A DNA stretch of 64,000 bases from Halorussus sp. MSC15.2 (GTDB lineage Archaea > Halobacteriota > Halobacteria > Halobacteriales > Haladaptataceae), in NCBI RefSeq assembly GCF_010747475.1, contig NZ_VSLZ01000002.1, positions 558,001-622,000 on the forward strand. The letters are read 5' to 3'. Each line of letters starts with the position of its first letter. The stretch's first letter is position 1. The notes under the pieces were generated by a model. That model was not told the DNA's origin. It was given only the letters and a program-made list of their open reading frames with translations, and searched no databases. The translations under genes and the position numbers were made by a program. This document shows, in pieces, positions 54,059 to 62,321 of this stretch.

Positions 54059-54417
54059 GGGCGGAGCCGCTGGAGACCATCTCCGATACATCTGCGTTTC
54101 TTTTGTCGATGGTGTAGTCATCACGACCTCCAGTGGAGTAGAACGACGCTCACGACACACCCTGACAGCGGAGGTGTGGAACAGGTAACGTCCAAACGAC
54201 AATGGTTAATTTCCCACCAACACCACCAACAAATTTATACGACAACAGTCCGTTGAAAGTAATACCGACGGAGCGCGACGGGTAGTCCTGACGCGCGACG
54301 TCCCGAATCGGACGACGAGCGACCTGCGGCGGCGGTACGGTCGAGGTTCGTCGGCACCCGCGCTCGACGGGCCGCGCGGCCGACTGTCGCCGCTCCCAAA
54401 TCCATCAGCCACCACGC
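54059..54417. other. Intergenic region right of the tail cassettes
   Basis: 359 nt. AT-rich start with a possible terminator (~54095-54107) and a TATA-like atttatac (54233-54240) that would give a ~150-nt leader before the HTH gene. The 15-bp repeat ccatcagccaccacg lies at 54402-54416, directly before ATG 54418. No other gene seen. Confidence 0.45.
54402..54416 (+). repeat. 15-bp repeat copy A (adjacent to HTH start)
   Basis: Motif ccatcagccaccacg. Other copies at 55702-55718 (inverted, 17 bp shared with the third) and 55980-55996. The position one base before a start codon suits an operator for the HTH protein. Confidence 0.6.
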
Positions 54418-54672
54418 ATGCCGAACAAACAGCTACGAGACTGGCAGAAAGTCGTGATTATGGCCTGTGCCCCGTTCTTCGGGAATCGGGCTATCGCCAA
54501 GAAGGCCAACTGCTCGGTCTGGGCAGTCCGGAAGTATCGGAACCGAATGAAAGAACGAGGCAGTACGCTCGACATCGACGAGGACGCCGACGGAGTCGTC
54601 ACCCCAGAGGGAATGGACGTCCTCGACGATATCGTGACTGACGGTCTCGAAGAGGAACGCGGTCGCGTCTGA
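54418..54672 (+). CDS. Small HTH protein
   Basis: 84 residues. FFGNRAIAKKANCSVWAVRKYRNRMKERG is a helix-turn-helix of the homeodomain-like/resolvase type. It is followed by an acidic end (DEDADGVVTPEG). Likely a DNA-binding regulator for the tail locus; the repeat just before its start (54402-54416) fits autoregulation. A terminator-like run of T follows at 54705-54710. Confidence 0.6.
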   Translation: MPNKQLRDWQKVVIMACAPFFGNRAIAKKANCSVWAVRKYRNRMKERGSTLDIDEDADGVVTPEGMDVLDDIVTDGLEEERGRV

Positions 54673-54704
54673 GCGGCCGGCGGAACTGCACTCACAGCGC
54701 TTCC

Positions 54705-54710
54705 TTTTTT
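54705..54710 (+). terminator. T6 run after the HTH gene
   Basis: Run of six T 32 nt after the HTH stop, no stable hairpin; typical of archaeal termination. Confidence 0.4.
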
Positions 54711-54827
54711 CGCGACTAGTAAAGACCGACCGAGCGCGGAGTAGAAGGCTTCTCCACCTCGTGAAGTACGCTTGCGACCGTGCCGACGTGAAAACCAGTA
54801 TATTACGCAGCGCACCTCTACTCGTCT

Positions 54828-55214
54828 ATGTCTAACGAGGATTCCACCGCAGAGAGAGTCACGAGCGAAGCGTCGCGACCCCGAACCACGTTCGCAGTAC
54901 AGTTCGTTTTCGAAGTTGAGCAGCGTGCGGACGCGGAAACCATCCGAGCGTACCTTCCCCACCCCGACGTCCCGGGGGTCTCTCGGACCGGATACCGGTC
55001 CTACGTCGAGTCGGCGGGCCTGCGACTACCCACGACCGGCGGGTCGGTTCCGTACTACGACCGGCGAGACGCCGAGCAACTGTACGAGACGTTGGCCGAG
55101 ACCGACGACGTTGACGACTCCGTGGCGGCGGGGACGCTCGCACTCCGGCGGTTCGACGGCGGGACGGCGCTCGACGAGGAACCGGTGGTCGTCGCGGCGA
55201 CCGAGTTCCCGTGA
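54828..55214 (+). CDS. Uncharacterised small protein
   Basis: 128 residues with a soluble, mixed alpha/beta pattern (TTFAVQFVFEVEQRADAETIRAYLPHPDVPG, RRDAEQLYETLAETDDVDD). No recognised domain. It stands alone between the HTH gene and the holin-like gene and may belong to the same accessory block. Confidence 0.4.
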   Translation: MSNEDSTAERVTSEASRPRTTFAVQFVFEVEQRADAETIRAYLPHPDVPGVSRTGYRSYVESAGLRLPTTGGSVPYYDRRDAEQLYETLAETDDVDDSVAAGTLALRRFDGGTALDEEPVVVAATEFP

Positions 55215-55268
55215 CCCGACCGGGCGCGGAAAACGAGTATGTATCCCGTATCCGCTACGCTTCGAAGA

Positions 55269-55643
55269 ATGGACTCACTCGGTCCCGCCGACGTGGCACA
55301 GTTGTTCGGAACGACCGTCGCCGTCCTGAGTACAGTGGGAGGGTTCGTCTACTGGGCCGTCCGACGTTCCGCGGGTATCGCGACGAAGTCGTACGTCGAG
55401 CGACACGTCGAGGAGGAACTCGACCCGATAGAGTCGCACGTCGTGACGGCGCTAGACCGCCTTCGAACGAACGAAGAGGAACTGGAGGAACTGAAGGGGT
55501 TGATTCACGGCGGTCCCAACCAGTTCGACAAGGGGATACTCGACTTCCTCGACGAGAACATCGAGCGGACCAAAGAGATACGAGAGGAACTCGACGAGAT
55601 TCACGAGTTCCTCTCGACGCTCGAAGACCGCACGGAGGACTGA
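55269..55643 (+). CDS. Membrane coiled-coil protein (holin-like)
   Basis: 124 residues from MDSLGPADVAQLFGTTVAVL (ATG 55269). One N-terminal membrane helix (TTVAVLSTVGGFVYWAVR, residues ~13-32) and then a long acidic coiled coil (ALDRLRTNEEELEELKGL, NIERTKEIREELDEIHEFL). The layout of one anchor plus coil recalls XhlA/BhlA-type holin or lysis accessory proteins near tail modules. Inference from topology and neighbourhood only; many small membrane proteins look alike. Confidence 0.45.
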   Translation: MDSLGPADVAQLFGTTVAVLSTVGGFVYWAVRRSAGIATKSYVERHVEEELDPIESHVVTALDRLRTNEEELEELKGLIHGGPNQFDKGILDFLDENIERTKEIREELDEIHEFLSTLEDRTED

Positions 55644-55701
55644 CGGCCGTTTCGGGGACCCATTCGGGAGCGCACGGCGCTCCTCGGTTACTATCGGCTA
55701 T

Positions 55702-55718
55702 CGTGGTGGCTGATGGTG
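55702..55718 (-). repeat. 17-bp repeat copy B (inverted)
   Basis: Reverse complement of caccatcagccaccacg. Confidence 0.6.
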
Positions 55719-55979
55719 AGTCCGTTCGGCGTGGAAGGCCACGCCACCCGTCCCTTCTCGTCATCACGATAAAGTAGTTAGTGTATGGCGGAGTGAAAGT
55801 GAAATTGAAGCTCGAACCTGTCGATGGGCGTCGAGACCCTTCCACCGGGACGTTCCGCCTCGAAATCGGGCGCTCGACCGACGGCTAGCCGCGGTGAAAG
55901 TAAAGCATCGACTCGTTCGATAGCCCTCGAAGAACACGACCGACGCGTCCCGAAACGGACCGAAGAGGTCCGTACTCCG

Positions 55980-55996
55980 CACCATCAGCCACCACG
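55980..55996 (+). repeat. 17-bp repeat copy C
   Basis: caccatcagccaccacg; matches copy B perfectly and copy A over 15 bp. Confidence 0.6.
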
Positions 55997-56144
55997 CTTA
56001 CGAAATGCGGAGCATGCGATGTATTGGTCCAGACCAACATAATGGTATCGGTGACGAGGGCGAAACAAACTGACGACGGAGGTCGCCCGATACCCGACGC
56101 CGAAACCCGAACCGAAATAACGCTCGGCCGGTTACTCACTCGCG

Positions 56145-57626
56145 ATGAACGGTCGCCTCGTCACTTCCCGGGAGGAGTTCGAACGCCTCGCGGCCGCAGT
56201 GGACGCCCCGGCCCGAATCCCGGTCGAACTCCGGGCGGAGGTCGAGGACCCCTTCGACGCCTACCGCCGGGCGCGCGACGAGGAGGGCGGTATCTACCTC
56301 GAAACCACGGGCGGACAGGACGGGTGGGGCTACTTCGCTACCGACCCCGAGCGGTGGGTGACGACCGACGCTACCGCCGAGACGCCCGCGGGGTTCGACG
56401 CGCTCGACGGCTTGCTCGCCGACGAACGCCTCGTACGCGGCGATTGCGAGGTGCCTTACCCCTGCGGCGCGTTCGGGTGGTTCTCCTACGACCTCGCCCG
56501 CGAGTTGGAGGACCTCCCCGACACGACCGACGACGACCGAGGTCTGCCGCGACTCCAGTTGGGCGTCTACGACCGCGTGGCGGCGTGGCGCGAACCCCGC
56601 GACGACGGGCCGACCGAACTCCGAATCACCTGCTGTCCACGCGTGGACGGTAGTGACGACTCCGGCGAGGTCTACGACCGCGCGGTCGAACGCGCTCGTG
56701 AACTCTTGCGCCGGGCGACCGAGGGCGACTCGACGACCGGGCCAGCGCCCGCGGAGGGCGAGACAGCGACGTTCCGGAACGAGGCCGGCCGCGAGGAGTA
56801 CGCCGAGCGAGTCCGGCAGGTCAAGCGGTACGTCCGGGACGGCGAGACGTTTCAGGCCAACGTCTCCCAGCGACTTGTCGCGCCCGCAGGAGTCCACCCG
56901 GTCTCGGCGTACGCCGCCCTCCGTCGGGTCAACCCGGCACCGTACTCGGCGCTCGTCGAGTTCCCCGGCGTGGACCTCGTGAGCGCCAGTCCCGAACTCC
57001 TGATAGACTGCGCGGGCGACCGACTCGTGACCGAACCCATCGCCGGGACGCGTCCGCGGGGCGAGACTCAGGCGGAGGACCGCGCGCTCGAACGTGAACT
57101 GCTCGACAGCGAGAAGGAACACGCCGAACACGCGATGCTGGTGGACCTCGAACGCAACGACCTCGGGAAGGTCTGCGAGTTCGGGTCGGTCGAGGTCCCG
57201 GAGTACCGCCGCATCGACCGCTACTCCGAGGTGATGCATACCGTCTCGAAGGTTGTGGGCCGACGCCGCGCCGACGCCTCGGTGGCGGACGCCATCGCCG
57301 CGGTGTTCCCCGGCGGGACCATCACGGGCGCGCCCAAGCCCCGGACGATGGAGATAATCGACGAACTCGAATCGACCCGCCGGGGACCCTACACCGGAGC
57401 CATCGGCGTCGTCGGGTTCGACGACCGCGCGACCCTGAACATGACAATCCGGACGCTGGTCCGCGAGGGCGACCGTTACTACCTCCGGGTCGGCGCGGGC
57501 ATCGTCCACGACTCGGACCCCGACGCCGAGTACGAGGAGACGCTGGACAAGGGCCGGGCGCTCGTCCGCGCGATGGACGACGCGCTCGACGAGACCGAAC
57601 TCCGTGTCGAGGACGCGGGAGAATAG
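56145..57626 (+). CDS. Anthranilate synthase component I (or PABA synthase component I)
   Basis: 493 residues from ATG 56145. The chorismate-binding domain has the active-site region TEPIAGTRPRGETQAEDRALERELL; Ala in PIAGT is typical of anthranilate synthase, whereas PABA synthases usually have Lys (PIKGT). EHAMLVDLERNDLGKV, FPGGTITGAPKPRTMEIIDELE and the YLRVGAGIVHDSDPDAEYEE block are intact. However, the N-terminal feedback motif LLES is replaced by YLET, as in haloarchaeal PabB-like proteins, so both readings stay open. Followed by the glutamine amidotransferase subunit. No trpD, F, C, A or B gene is adjacent. Confidence 0.8.
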   Translation: MNGRLVTSREEFERLAAAVDAPARIPVELRAEVEDPFDAYRRARDEEGGIYLETTGGQDGWGYFATDPERWVTTDATAETPAGFDALDGLLADERLVRGDCEVPYPCGAFGWFSYDLARELEDLPDTTDDDRGLPRLQLGVYDRVAAWREPRDDGPTELRITCCPRVDGSDDSGEVYDRAVERARELLRRATEGDSTTGPAPAEGETATFRNEAGREEYAERVRQVKRYVRDGETFQANVSQRLVAPAGVHPVSAYAALRRVNPAPYSALVEFPGVDLVSASPELLIDCAGDRLVTEPIAGTRPRGETQAEDRALERELLDSEKEHAEHAMLVDLERNDLGKVCEFGSVEVPEYRRIDRYSEVMHTVSKVVGRRRADASVADAIAAVFPGGTITGAPKPRTMEIIDELESTRRGPYTGAIGVVGFDDRATLNMTIRTLVREGDRYYLRVGAGIVHDSDPDAEYEETLDKGRALVRAMDDALDETELRVEDAGE

Positions 57627-57766
57627 ACGCCGAGAGCGTCTCCGAAACGTAGCCGCCGAGAACACCTTCGAACGCTCGAATCCGACGAGCCACCGCGAAG
57701 TTCCGAAGACGATTTAGCCGCTTGCGACCACCATACGACAACGAAGCCACTGCGGACCGCTCCACC

Positions 57767-58402
57767 ATGTCCATCCTCGTCATCGACAACTACGACTCGT
57801 TCGTCTACAACCTCGTCCAGTACGTCGGCGAGTTCGACCCGGAAGTCACGGTCCGGCGCAACGACGCCGTTACAATCTCCGAGGTGCGTGAACTCGACCC
57901 CGACGGCATCGTCGTCTCGCCCGGTCCCGGCACCCCGGCGGAGGCCGGAATCTCGGTCCCGCTGTTCGAGCACACGGACTACCCCATCCTCGGAGTCTGT
58001 CTCGGCCATCAGGCCCTCTGCGCGGCCGAGGGCGCGACGGTCGGCCACGCGCCGGAGGTGGTCCACGGCAAGCCCTCGGTCGTGACCCACGACGGCGAGG
58101 GACTCTACGAGGGTCTGCCCGAGACCTTCGAGGTCGGTCGGTACCACTCGCTGGCGGTCGAGCGCGAGGACGTCCCCGACAGCCTCGAAATCACTGCGCG
58201 AACTGTCGGCGAGCGAGACGAAGCCTCGGACGACTTCGACGCGCCCGACGACCGGCGAGGGGTCGTCATGGGCGTTCGCCACCGCGAGCGGCCCCACGTC
58301 GGCGTCCAGTTCCATCCCGAAAGCATCCTGACCGACGCGGGCAAGCGACTGGTGGAGAACTTCTGCGAGTACTGTCGGACGAGTTCGGTCGCGGAATCCT
58401 GA
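57767..58402 (+). CDS. Anthranilate/PABA synthase glutamine amidotransferase (component II)
   Basis: 211 residues from MSILVIDNYDSFVYNL (ATG 57767; upstream ATG 57722 lacks family residues). Class I amidotransferase: VSPGPGTPAEAG, nucleophile Cys in GVCLGHQALCAAEG, and His/Glu in HPESIL near the end. It provides ammonia from glutamine to component I (56145-57626), which starts 140 nt upstream of it; the pair forms one enzyme. Confidence 0.88.
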   Translation: MSILVIDNYDSFVYNLVQYVGEFDPEVTVRRNDAVTISEVRELDPDGIVVSPGPGTPAEAGISVPLFEHTDYPILGVCLGHQALCAAEGATVGHAPEVVHGKPSVVTHDGEGLYEGLPETFEVGRYHSLAVEREDVPDSLEITARTVGERDEASDDFDAPDDRRGVVMGVRHRERPHVGVQFHPESILTDAGKRLVENFCEYCRTSSVAES

Positions 58403-58523
58403 CGAACGCGGACGAGACGACCGACGACCGGTAGGGCGACGACGGTAAACAAAGGAAAAAGAGACGAGCGATTCCGACGCCGACTACGGTAGCGAGACGC
58501 TACGCCTCTCCCGCCGGGAGTCG

Positions 58524-58979
58524 TTATTCGGACGCCACTCGCTCGACGTGGTCGAGCCATTCGTCGAGCCACGCGTGACCGCGGTACCGAACGGTCCGGC
58601 GTTCTGAGTCGTAGGTCACGACGCCGTGAGACTCCAGTTTCGGTAGGTGCAAGTGGTGGAGGCGGAAGGCCAGCGACCGCGCGTCGGTGTCGCCGTCATC
58701 CGGCGTCCGTTGGGCGGTGATGGCGTCGGCGAGCGACGAGAGTTCCAGACCGCTCTCGCCGTCGCGGTCCTCGCTCTCGACCGCCCGGAGGTGTGAGAGC
58801 GCCTCCCTCCGGAGAGGGTCGGCGAGCAGGTCGAAAGCGGCGTCGAGTTTCTCCGAGGGTTCGTCTCCGGTGAGTAGGTTCGCAGTGGGTGCGCTCTCCG
58901 ACCGCCTGCCTCCCGTCGTGGCGTGGTCGGGCCTCGCAGTGGGCCTCTCGGGCGTGGATTCGCTCGTGTCCTCGGACAT
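58524..58979 (-). CDS. Winged-helix regulator (DUF7344-like)
   Basis: 151 residues. A Ser/Thr/Pro-rich N-terminus (~40 residues) precedes a winged helix (FDLLADPLRREALSHLRAV, ...FRLHHLHLPKLESHGVVTYDSERRTVRYRG). The pattern with LHHxHLPKLxxxGVxxYD is common in haloarchaeal HTH proteins of unknown effector. Convergent with the amidotransferase gene, divergent from the aminotransferase gene. The A-rich run aaaggaaaaa (58451-58460) after its stop acts as a possible T-run terminator on its strand. Confidence 0.75.
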   Translation of the reverse strand: MSEDTSESTPERPTARPDHATTGGRRSESAPTANLLTGDEPSEKLDAAFDLLADPLRREALSHLRAVESEDRDGESGLELSSLADAITAQRTPDDGDTDARSLAFRLHHLHLPKLESHGVVTYDSERRTVRYRGHAWLDEWLDHVERVASE

Positions 58980-59094
58980 CGTTAGGGGTTCGTACCGTGA
59001 TACTGGATTCGCTCACGGATAAGCAGTCTGCACGCACTGTCAGGGTAAAAGTCGTATCCCGAAGGTTATTCCTTCGCTTCCCTTACACGCGGAC

Positions 59095-60255
59095 GTGTTC
59101 CCTGACATCGCGTATCTCGACTGGATTGACGGGCGACCCGCCGAAGCCGAGTACGACCTCGGGTCGTCGGACCTCCGCCGCGGTCCCGCCGACGCCGGGA
59201 GCGTCGTCCCGCCTGCGCTCGACGGGACGCCGACTCCCGACTCGACTCTGGAGGCCCAGATAGCGGCGGTTTACGGCGTCGATGCCGAGAACGTCCTCGT
59301 GACCGCCGGCGCGACGCACGCCAACGCGCTCGCAGCGGCGACCGCGCTCTCGATTGCCGAAGACGACGCGACGACCGAGGACGACCCCGACGCCCCGGCG
59401 GCCACCGAGAAACACCGCGTGCTGGTCGAGAAACCCGGCTACGAACCGCTGGTCGCCACGCCCGAGGGATTGGGGGCCACCGTTGACCGGTTCCGACGCC
59501 CCGACGAAGAAGGGTATCCGCTCGACCCCGACAGGGTTGACGCCGCGACGGTCGAAGACACTGCGCTCGTCACGGTGACGAATCGCCACAATCCGAGCGG
59601 TCGTCGGGCCAGTCGAGAGGAACTCTCGGCGGTCGCTCGCCGCGTCGGAGACGAGGACGCGAGGTTACTCGTGGACGAGGTGTACGCGCCGTTCGACGTC
59701 GAAGCCGGCGACGGGCCGTTCGGCGGTCCCACGGCGGCCGGACTCCCGTACACGGTCGTCACGAGTTCGCTGACCAAGTTCCTCGGGTTCGGCGACCTGC
59801 GCGTCGGTTGGCTCGTCGGCGACGCCGAGTTCGTCGCTCGCGCCCGGTCGATAGACCACCACTTCGCTCAGGTCGCGGAACCGAGTCGGCGACTGGCCCG
59901 GCGAGCGCTCGCCGACGCCGACCGACTCGCCGACGAGTCGCGCGCACGCATCCGGGAGAACCGGAACGCACTGGCGACGTTCGTGGCCGACCGCGAGGAC
60001 CTCTCGGGTCGGGTCGAACCCGGCTGTCCCTACGCGTTCCTGCGCCACGAGTCGGCCGACGGTGGGGAAGACGACGACGCGCTGTCTGACGGCGACGAAG
60101 TCGCGCGAGCGGCGTGGGAGAACGGCGTTCTCGTCGTCCCCGGCAGGTTCTTCGACGACTCCGAGCGCTTCCGAATCTGTGCGTGTCGCGACCCCGAGAC
60201 GGTTCGAGAAGGTCTCGACCGACTCGGAGACGTGCTCGACTCGCTCGGTGGGTGA
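59095..60255 (+). CDS. PLP-dependent aminotransferase, class I/II fold
   Basis: 386 residues starting at GTG 59095. PLP-binding Lys is expected in SSLTKFLGFGDLRVGWLVG; N-terminal AGATHANALAA, TVTNRHNPSGRRASREEL (Asn/Tyr motif) and LLVDEVYAPFD (Asp that contacts PLP) follow the fold I aminotransferase order. Substrate unknown; not class IV, so unlikely to be the usual PabC partner. Divergent from the HTH gene. Confidence 0.8.
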   Translation: MFPDIAYLDWIDGRPAEAEYDLGSSDLRRGPADAGSVVPPALDGTPTPDSTLEAQIAAVYGVDAENVLVTAGATHANALAAATALSIAEDDATTEDDPDAPAATEKHRVLVEKPGYEPLVATPEGLGATVDRFRRPDEEGYPLDPDRVDAATVEDTALVTVTNRHNPSGRRASREELSAVARRVGDEDARLLVDEVYAPFDVEAGDGPFGGPTAAGLPYTVVTSSLTKFLGFGDLRVGWLVGDAEFVARARSIDHHFAQVAEPSRRLARRALADADRLADESRARIRENRNALATFVADREDLSGRVEPGCPYAFLRHESADGGEDDDALSDGDEVARAAWENGVLVVPGRFFDDSERFRICACRDPETVREGLDRLGDVLDSLGG

Positions 60256-60318
60256 GGTCCGACAGGATAACCTCGGCTCACTGACGATACTCGATGATTT
60301 CGGCGACCTCTGCCAAAA

Positions 60319-60324
60319 GTTAAG
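60319..60324 (+). promoter_or_regulatory. TATA-like box (GTTAAG) of the PRC-barrel gene
   Basis: 31 nt before ATG 60350, consistent with a leaderless message. Confidence 0.5.
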
Positions 60325-60349
60325 ACCCACCCAGACAATCCTTGTCCAC

Positions 60350-60646
60350 ATGGACGGAACACCGCAGGAGATTACCAGTCTGGTCGGCCGGGAGGTGTAC
60401 TCCAACAACGGCGTCTTCGTCGGCGAAGTCGAGGACGTACAGTTGAACGTGCAAGCGTGCGCGGTCACGGGTATCGCGCTCGGCGAACTCAACCACGAAC
60501 TGTTCTCGGACGTGGTGGGCGGCGAGAACGGCGTGATGATTCCGTATCGGTGGGTGCGCGCGGTCGGCGACGTGGTTCTCATCAACGACACCATCGAGCG
60601 ACTCCGGCAACCCGACGCCGAGGGCGACGAAGAGGTCGCGGTCTGA
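60350..60646 (+). CDS. PRC-barrel domain protein
   Basis: 98 residues from ATG 60350. TSLVGREVYSNNGVFVGEVEDVQLNV and NGVMIPYRWVRAVGDVVLIND match the PRC-barrel pattern of small archaeal proteins (RimM- or CdvA-like barrel). In haloarchaea such stand-alone PRC proteins are of unknown role, possibly in RNA or membrane-associated processes. The C-terminus is acidic. Confidence 0.75.
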   Translation: MDGTPQEITSLVGREVYSNNGVFVGEVEDVQLNVQACAVTGIALGELNHELFSDVVGGENGVMIPYRWVRAVGDVVLINDTIERLRQPDAEGDEEVAV

Positions 60647-60768
60647 GAACCGAGTCGTAGCACTTTCGGTCCGTTCTGCTCCTCGAAACTCCTCGTCGGT
60701 TCTGTGACGTAAGTCGAACGAGCAGCAACGGAGCGTACAGACGAGAAACAGCGCCGAGATTACCTGTT

Positions 60769-62220
60769 TTAGCTGCCGTTGCTCCCCTCGCCGCTCTCGA
60801 CGCCCATCGCGTCGAACAGCTTTCGCTTGACCGCTTCCTCGGTCAGCGACAGGAGGGTGTCGCGGTTGTCGTCGGTGGTCTCGATGCCGGTGAAGATGCC
60901 GAGCGGAATCTCGACGCTGGCCTGCGTCGAGTGGCCCGCGGCCTCCCCGATTTCGGCGAAGGCGTCCTGCAGCACCTTCCCGATGTTCATCCGGATGTCC
61001 TTCGAGCGCGCGGCGAGGTAGATGGTGTCGTCGGCGATGCCGAAGACGGCCGTGGTCGTGATGCCCTCCAGATTCAGGAGGTGAGACGCGGCCTGCGTCA
61101 GCGCGTCGCGGTCGCGGATGAACCCGGCGTTGCTCACGAGGTGGCTCCCCTGCACTTCGCGGTTCGTGATGGCCTCCGCGAGCACGTCCAGCGTCTCCGG
61201 GGACATCGAGGGGGACTCGACCTGTTCGAGGGTGTCGTGGTTGGCGAAGGGGTAGAGGTACGCCGCGGCGGTCAGGTCCGCAGGCGTGGTGTCGCGCTTG
61301 AAGTCCAGCGTCTCGGCCCGGATGCCGTACAGCAGCGCGGTGGCGACCTCCTCGCTGACGTTGAGGTCGAACTCCTGCACGTACTTCGTCATGATGGTGG
61401 AGGTCGAACTCACGCTCGGTCGGATGTCCACGAACTCGGCCTCGTACTCCTCGTCGGGTTCGAAGTGGTCGATGAAAATGTCCACCGGCTCGTCGAACGT
61501 CGCCTCGGTCGCCTTGGCGTGGTCCACGAGCGCGATGGTGTCGTAGTCGTCCGGGTCGGCGTCGGCGTAGGGGAGCAGTTCGATGCCGAGCAGGTTGACG
61601 AAGGCTCGGTTCTCCTGATGGCCGATGTCGCCGATGTAGAGGATGTCGGCCTCCACGCCGAGCGTGTCGGCGATGGCCTGTAGCGCCACCGCGCTGGCGA
61701 TGGAGTCGGGGTCGGGGTTGTCGTGGGTGACGATGGAGAGGCGCTGGTCGGTGTCCTCTATCACCTCCGCGAGCTGCTGGGCCTTGTACTCCAGTTCCCC
61801 GGTTTCGAGGGCGCGGAGCGCGGAGTCGGCGATGACTTCGGAGGGGTTGATGACCACGTCCGCACCCAGCTCGGTCAGTTCGTCCTCGGAGACGGGGTCG
61901 CTCGCGCGGACGACGACGAACTGCTCGCCGCCGTTCGCGCGGATGTTTCGGACGGCCTCCTTGTTGGCCTCCACGTCGGAGGACATGATGAGAACGACCT
62001 CGTTGTCGGCGATGGTGTCGTAGAGGTCCTCCTCGCGGATGTCGGCGGTCTGGGCGTTGAGGTCCTGGTCGCGCAGGGCCTCGACGCGGTCGGCGTCCCG
62101 GTCGATGATGAGTACGTCCTTGCCCTGCCCCACCAGTTCCTCGGCGACCGCGTGCCCGACGCTACCACAGCCTAAGATAGCGTAGTCGGACATCGAGGAG
62201 ATGGTAATCCCGGCGCTCAT
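60769..62220 (-). CDS. TrkA-N/DHH-DHHA1 phosphoesterase-like protein
   Basis: 483 residues. Residues ~10-140: Rossmann TrkA-N/RCK domain (DYAILGCGSVGHAVAEEL, DVLIIDRDADRVEAL). Residues ~160-330: DHH domain with IVTHDNPDPDSIASAVAL (DHH-like motif with DNPDPDS), ALVDHAK and FIDHFEP. The C-terminus has DHHA1-type GHSTQASVEIP. Likely acts on nucleotides or a cyclic dinucleotide, coupled to K+ or redox sensing. The start is set by the GTTAAG box at 62248-62253, which leaves no leader before ATG 62220; ATG 62193 is the alternative. Confidence 0.85.
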   Translation of the reverse strand: MSAGITISSMSDYAILGCGSVGHAVAEELVGQGKDVLIIDRDADRVEALRDQDLNAQTADIREEDLYDTIADNEVVLIMSSDVEANKEAVRNIRANGGEQFVVVRASDPVSEDELTELGADVVINPSEVIADSALRALETGELEYKAQQLAEVIEDTDQRLSIVTHDNPDPDSIASAVALQAIADTLGVEADILYIGDIGHQENRAFVNLLGIELLPYADADPDDYDTIALVDHAKATEATFDEPVDIFIDHFEPDEEYEAEFVDIRPSVSSTSTIMTKYVQEFDLNVSEEVATALLYGIRAETLDFKRDTTPADLTAAAYLYPFANHDTLEQVESPSMSPETLDVLAEAITNREVQGSHLVSNAGFIRDRDALTQAASHLLNLEGITTTAVFGIADDTIYLAARSKDIRMNIGKVLQDAFAEIGEAAGHSTQASVEIPLGIFTGIETTDDNRDTLLSLTEEAVKRKLFDAMGVESGEGSNGS

Positions 62221-62247
62221 GATACTGTGGCGTTGCTTCGGACCACA

Positions 62248-62253
62248 CTTAAC
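62248..62253 (-). promoter_or_regulatory. TATA-like box (GTTAAG) of the DHH gene
   Basis: 28-33 nt before ATG 62220 on the minus strand; leaderless start expected. Confidence 0.5.
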
Positions 62254-62321
62254 GTTCCCGGAGCGACGCTATCCGCCGCCCGCCGGGGGTTCGGCCACGC
62301 ACGGCGGGTAACCGACGCTTG

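Larger units (their letters stand above)
55644..56144. other. Intergenic, 501 nt
   Basis: Holds two copies of the 17-bp repeat (55702-55718 inverted and 55980-55996 direct) and short runs such as ggagtgaaagtgaaattg. I see no gene, tRNA or obvious att site in it. Region marks the transition from tail-associated genes to the tryptophan/PABA genes. Confidence 0.4.

Noticed and set aside
53648..54202. 184-codon minus-strand ORF
   Set aside because: Antisense of the last tail-cassette gene; no start context or domain.
36600..56100. Classical provirus with integrase and att sites
   Set aside because: No integrase and no direct repeat shared by the two borders could be found by eye; the 17-bp repeats are only on the right side.
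56136..57665. 509-codon minus-strand ORF
   Set aside because: Antisense of the chorismate-binding enzyme gene, which has clear active-site motifs.
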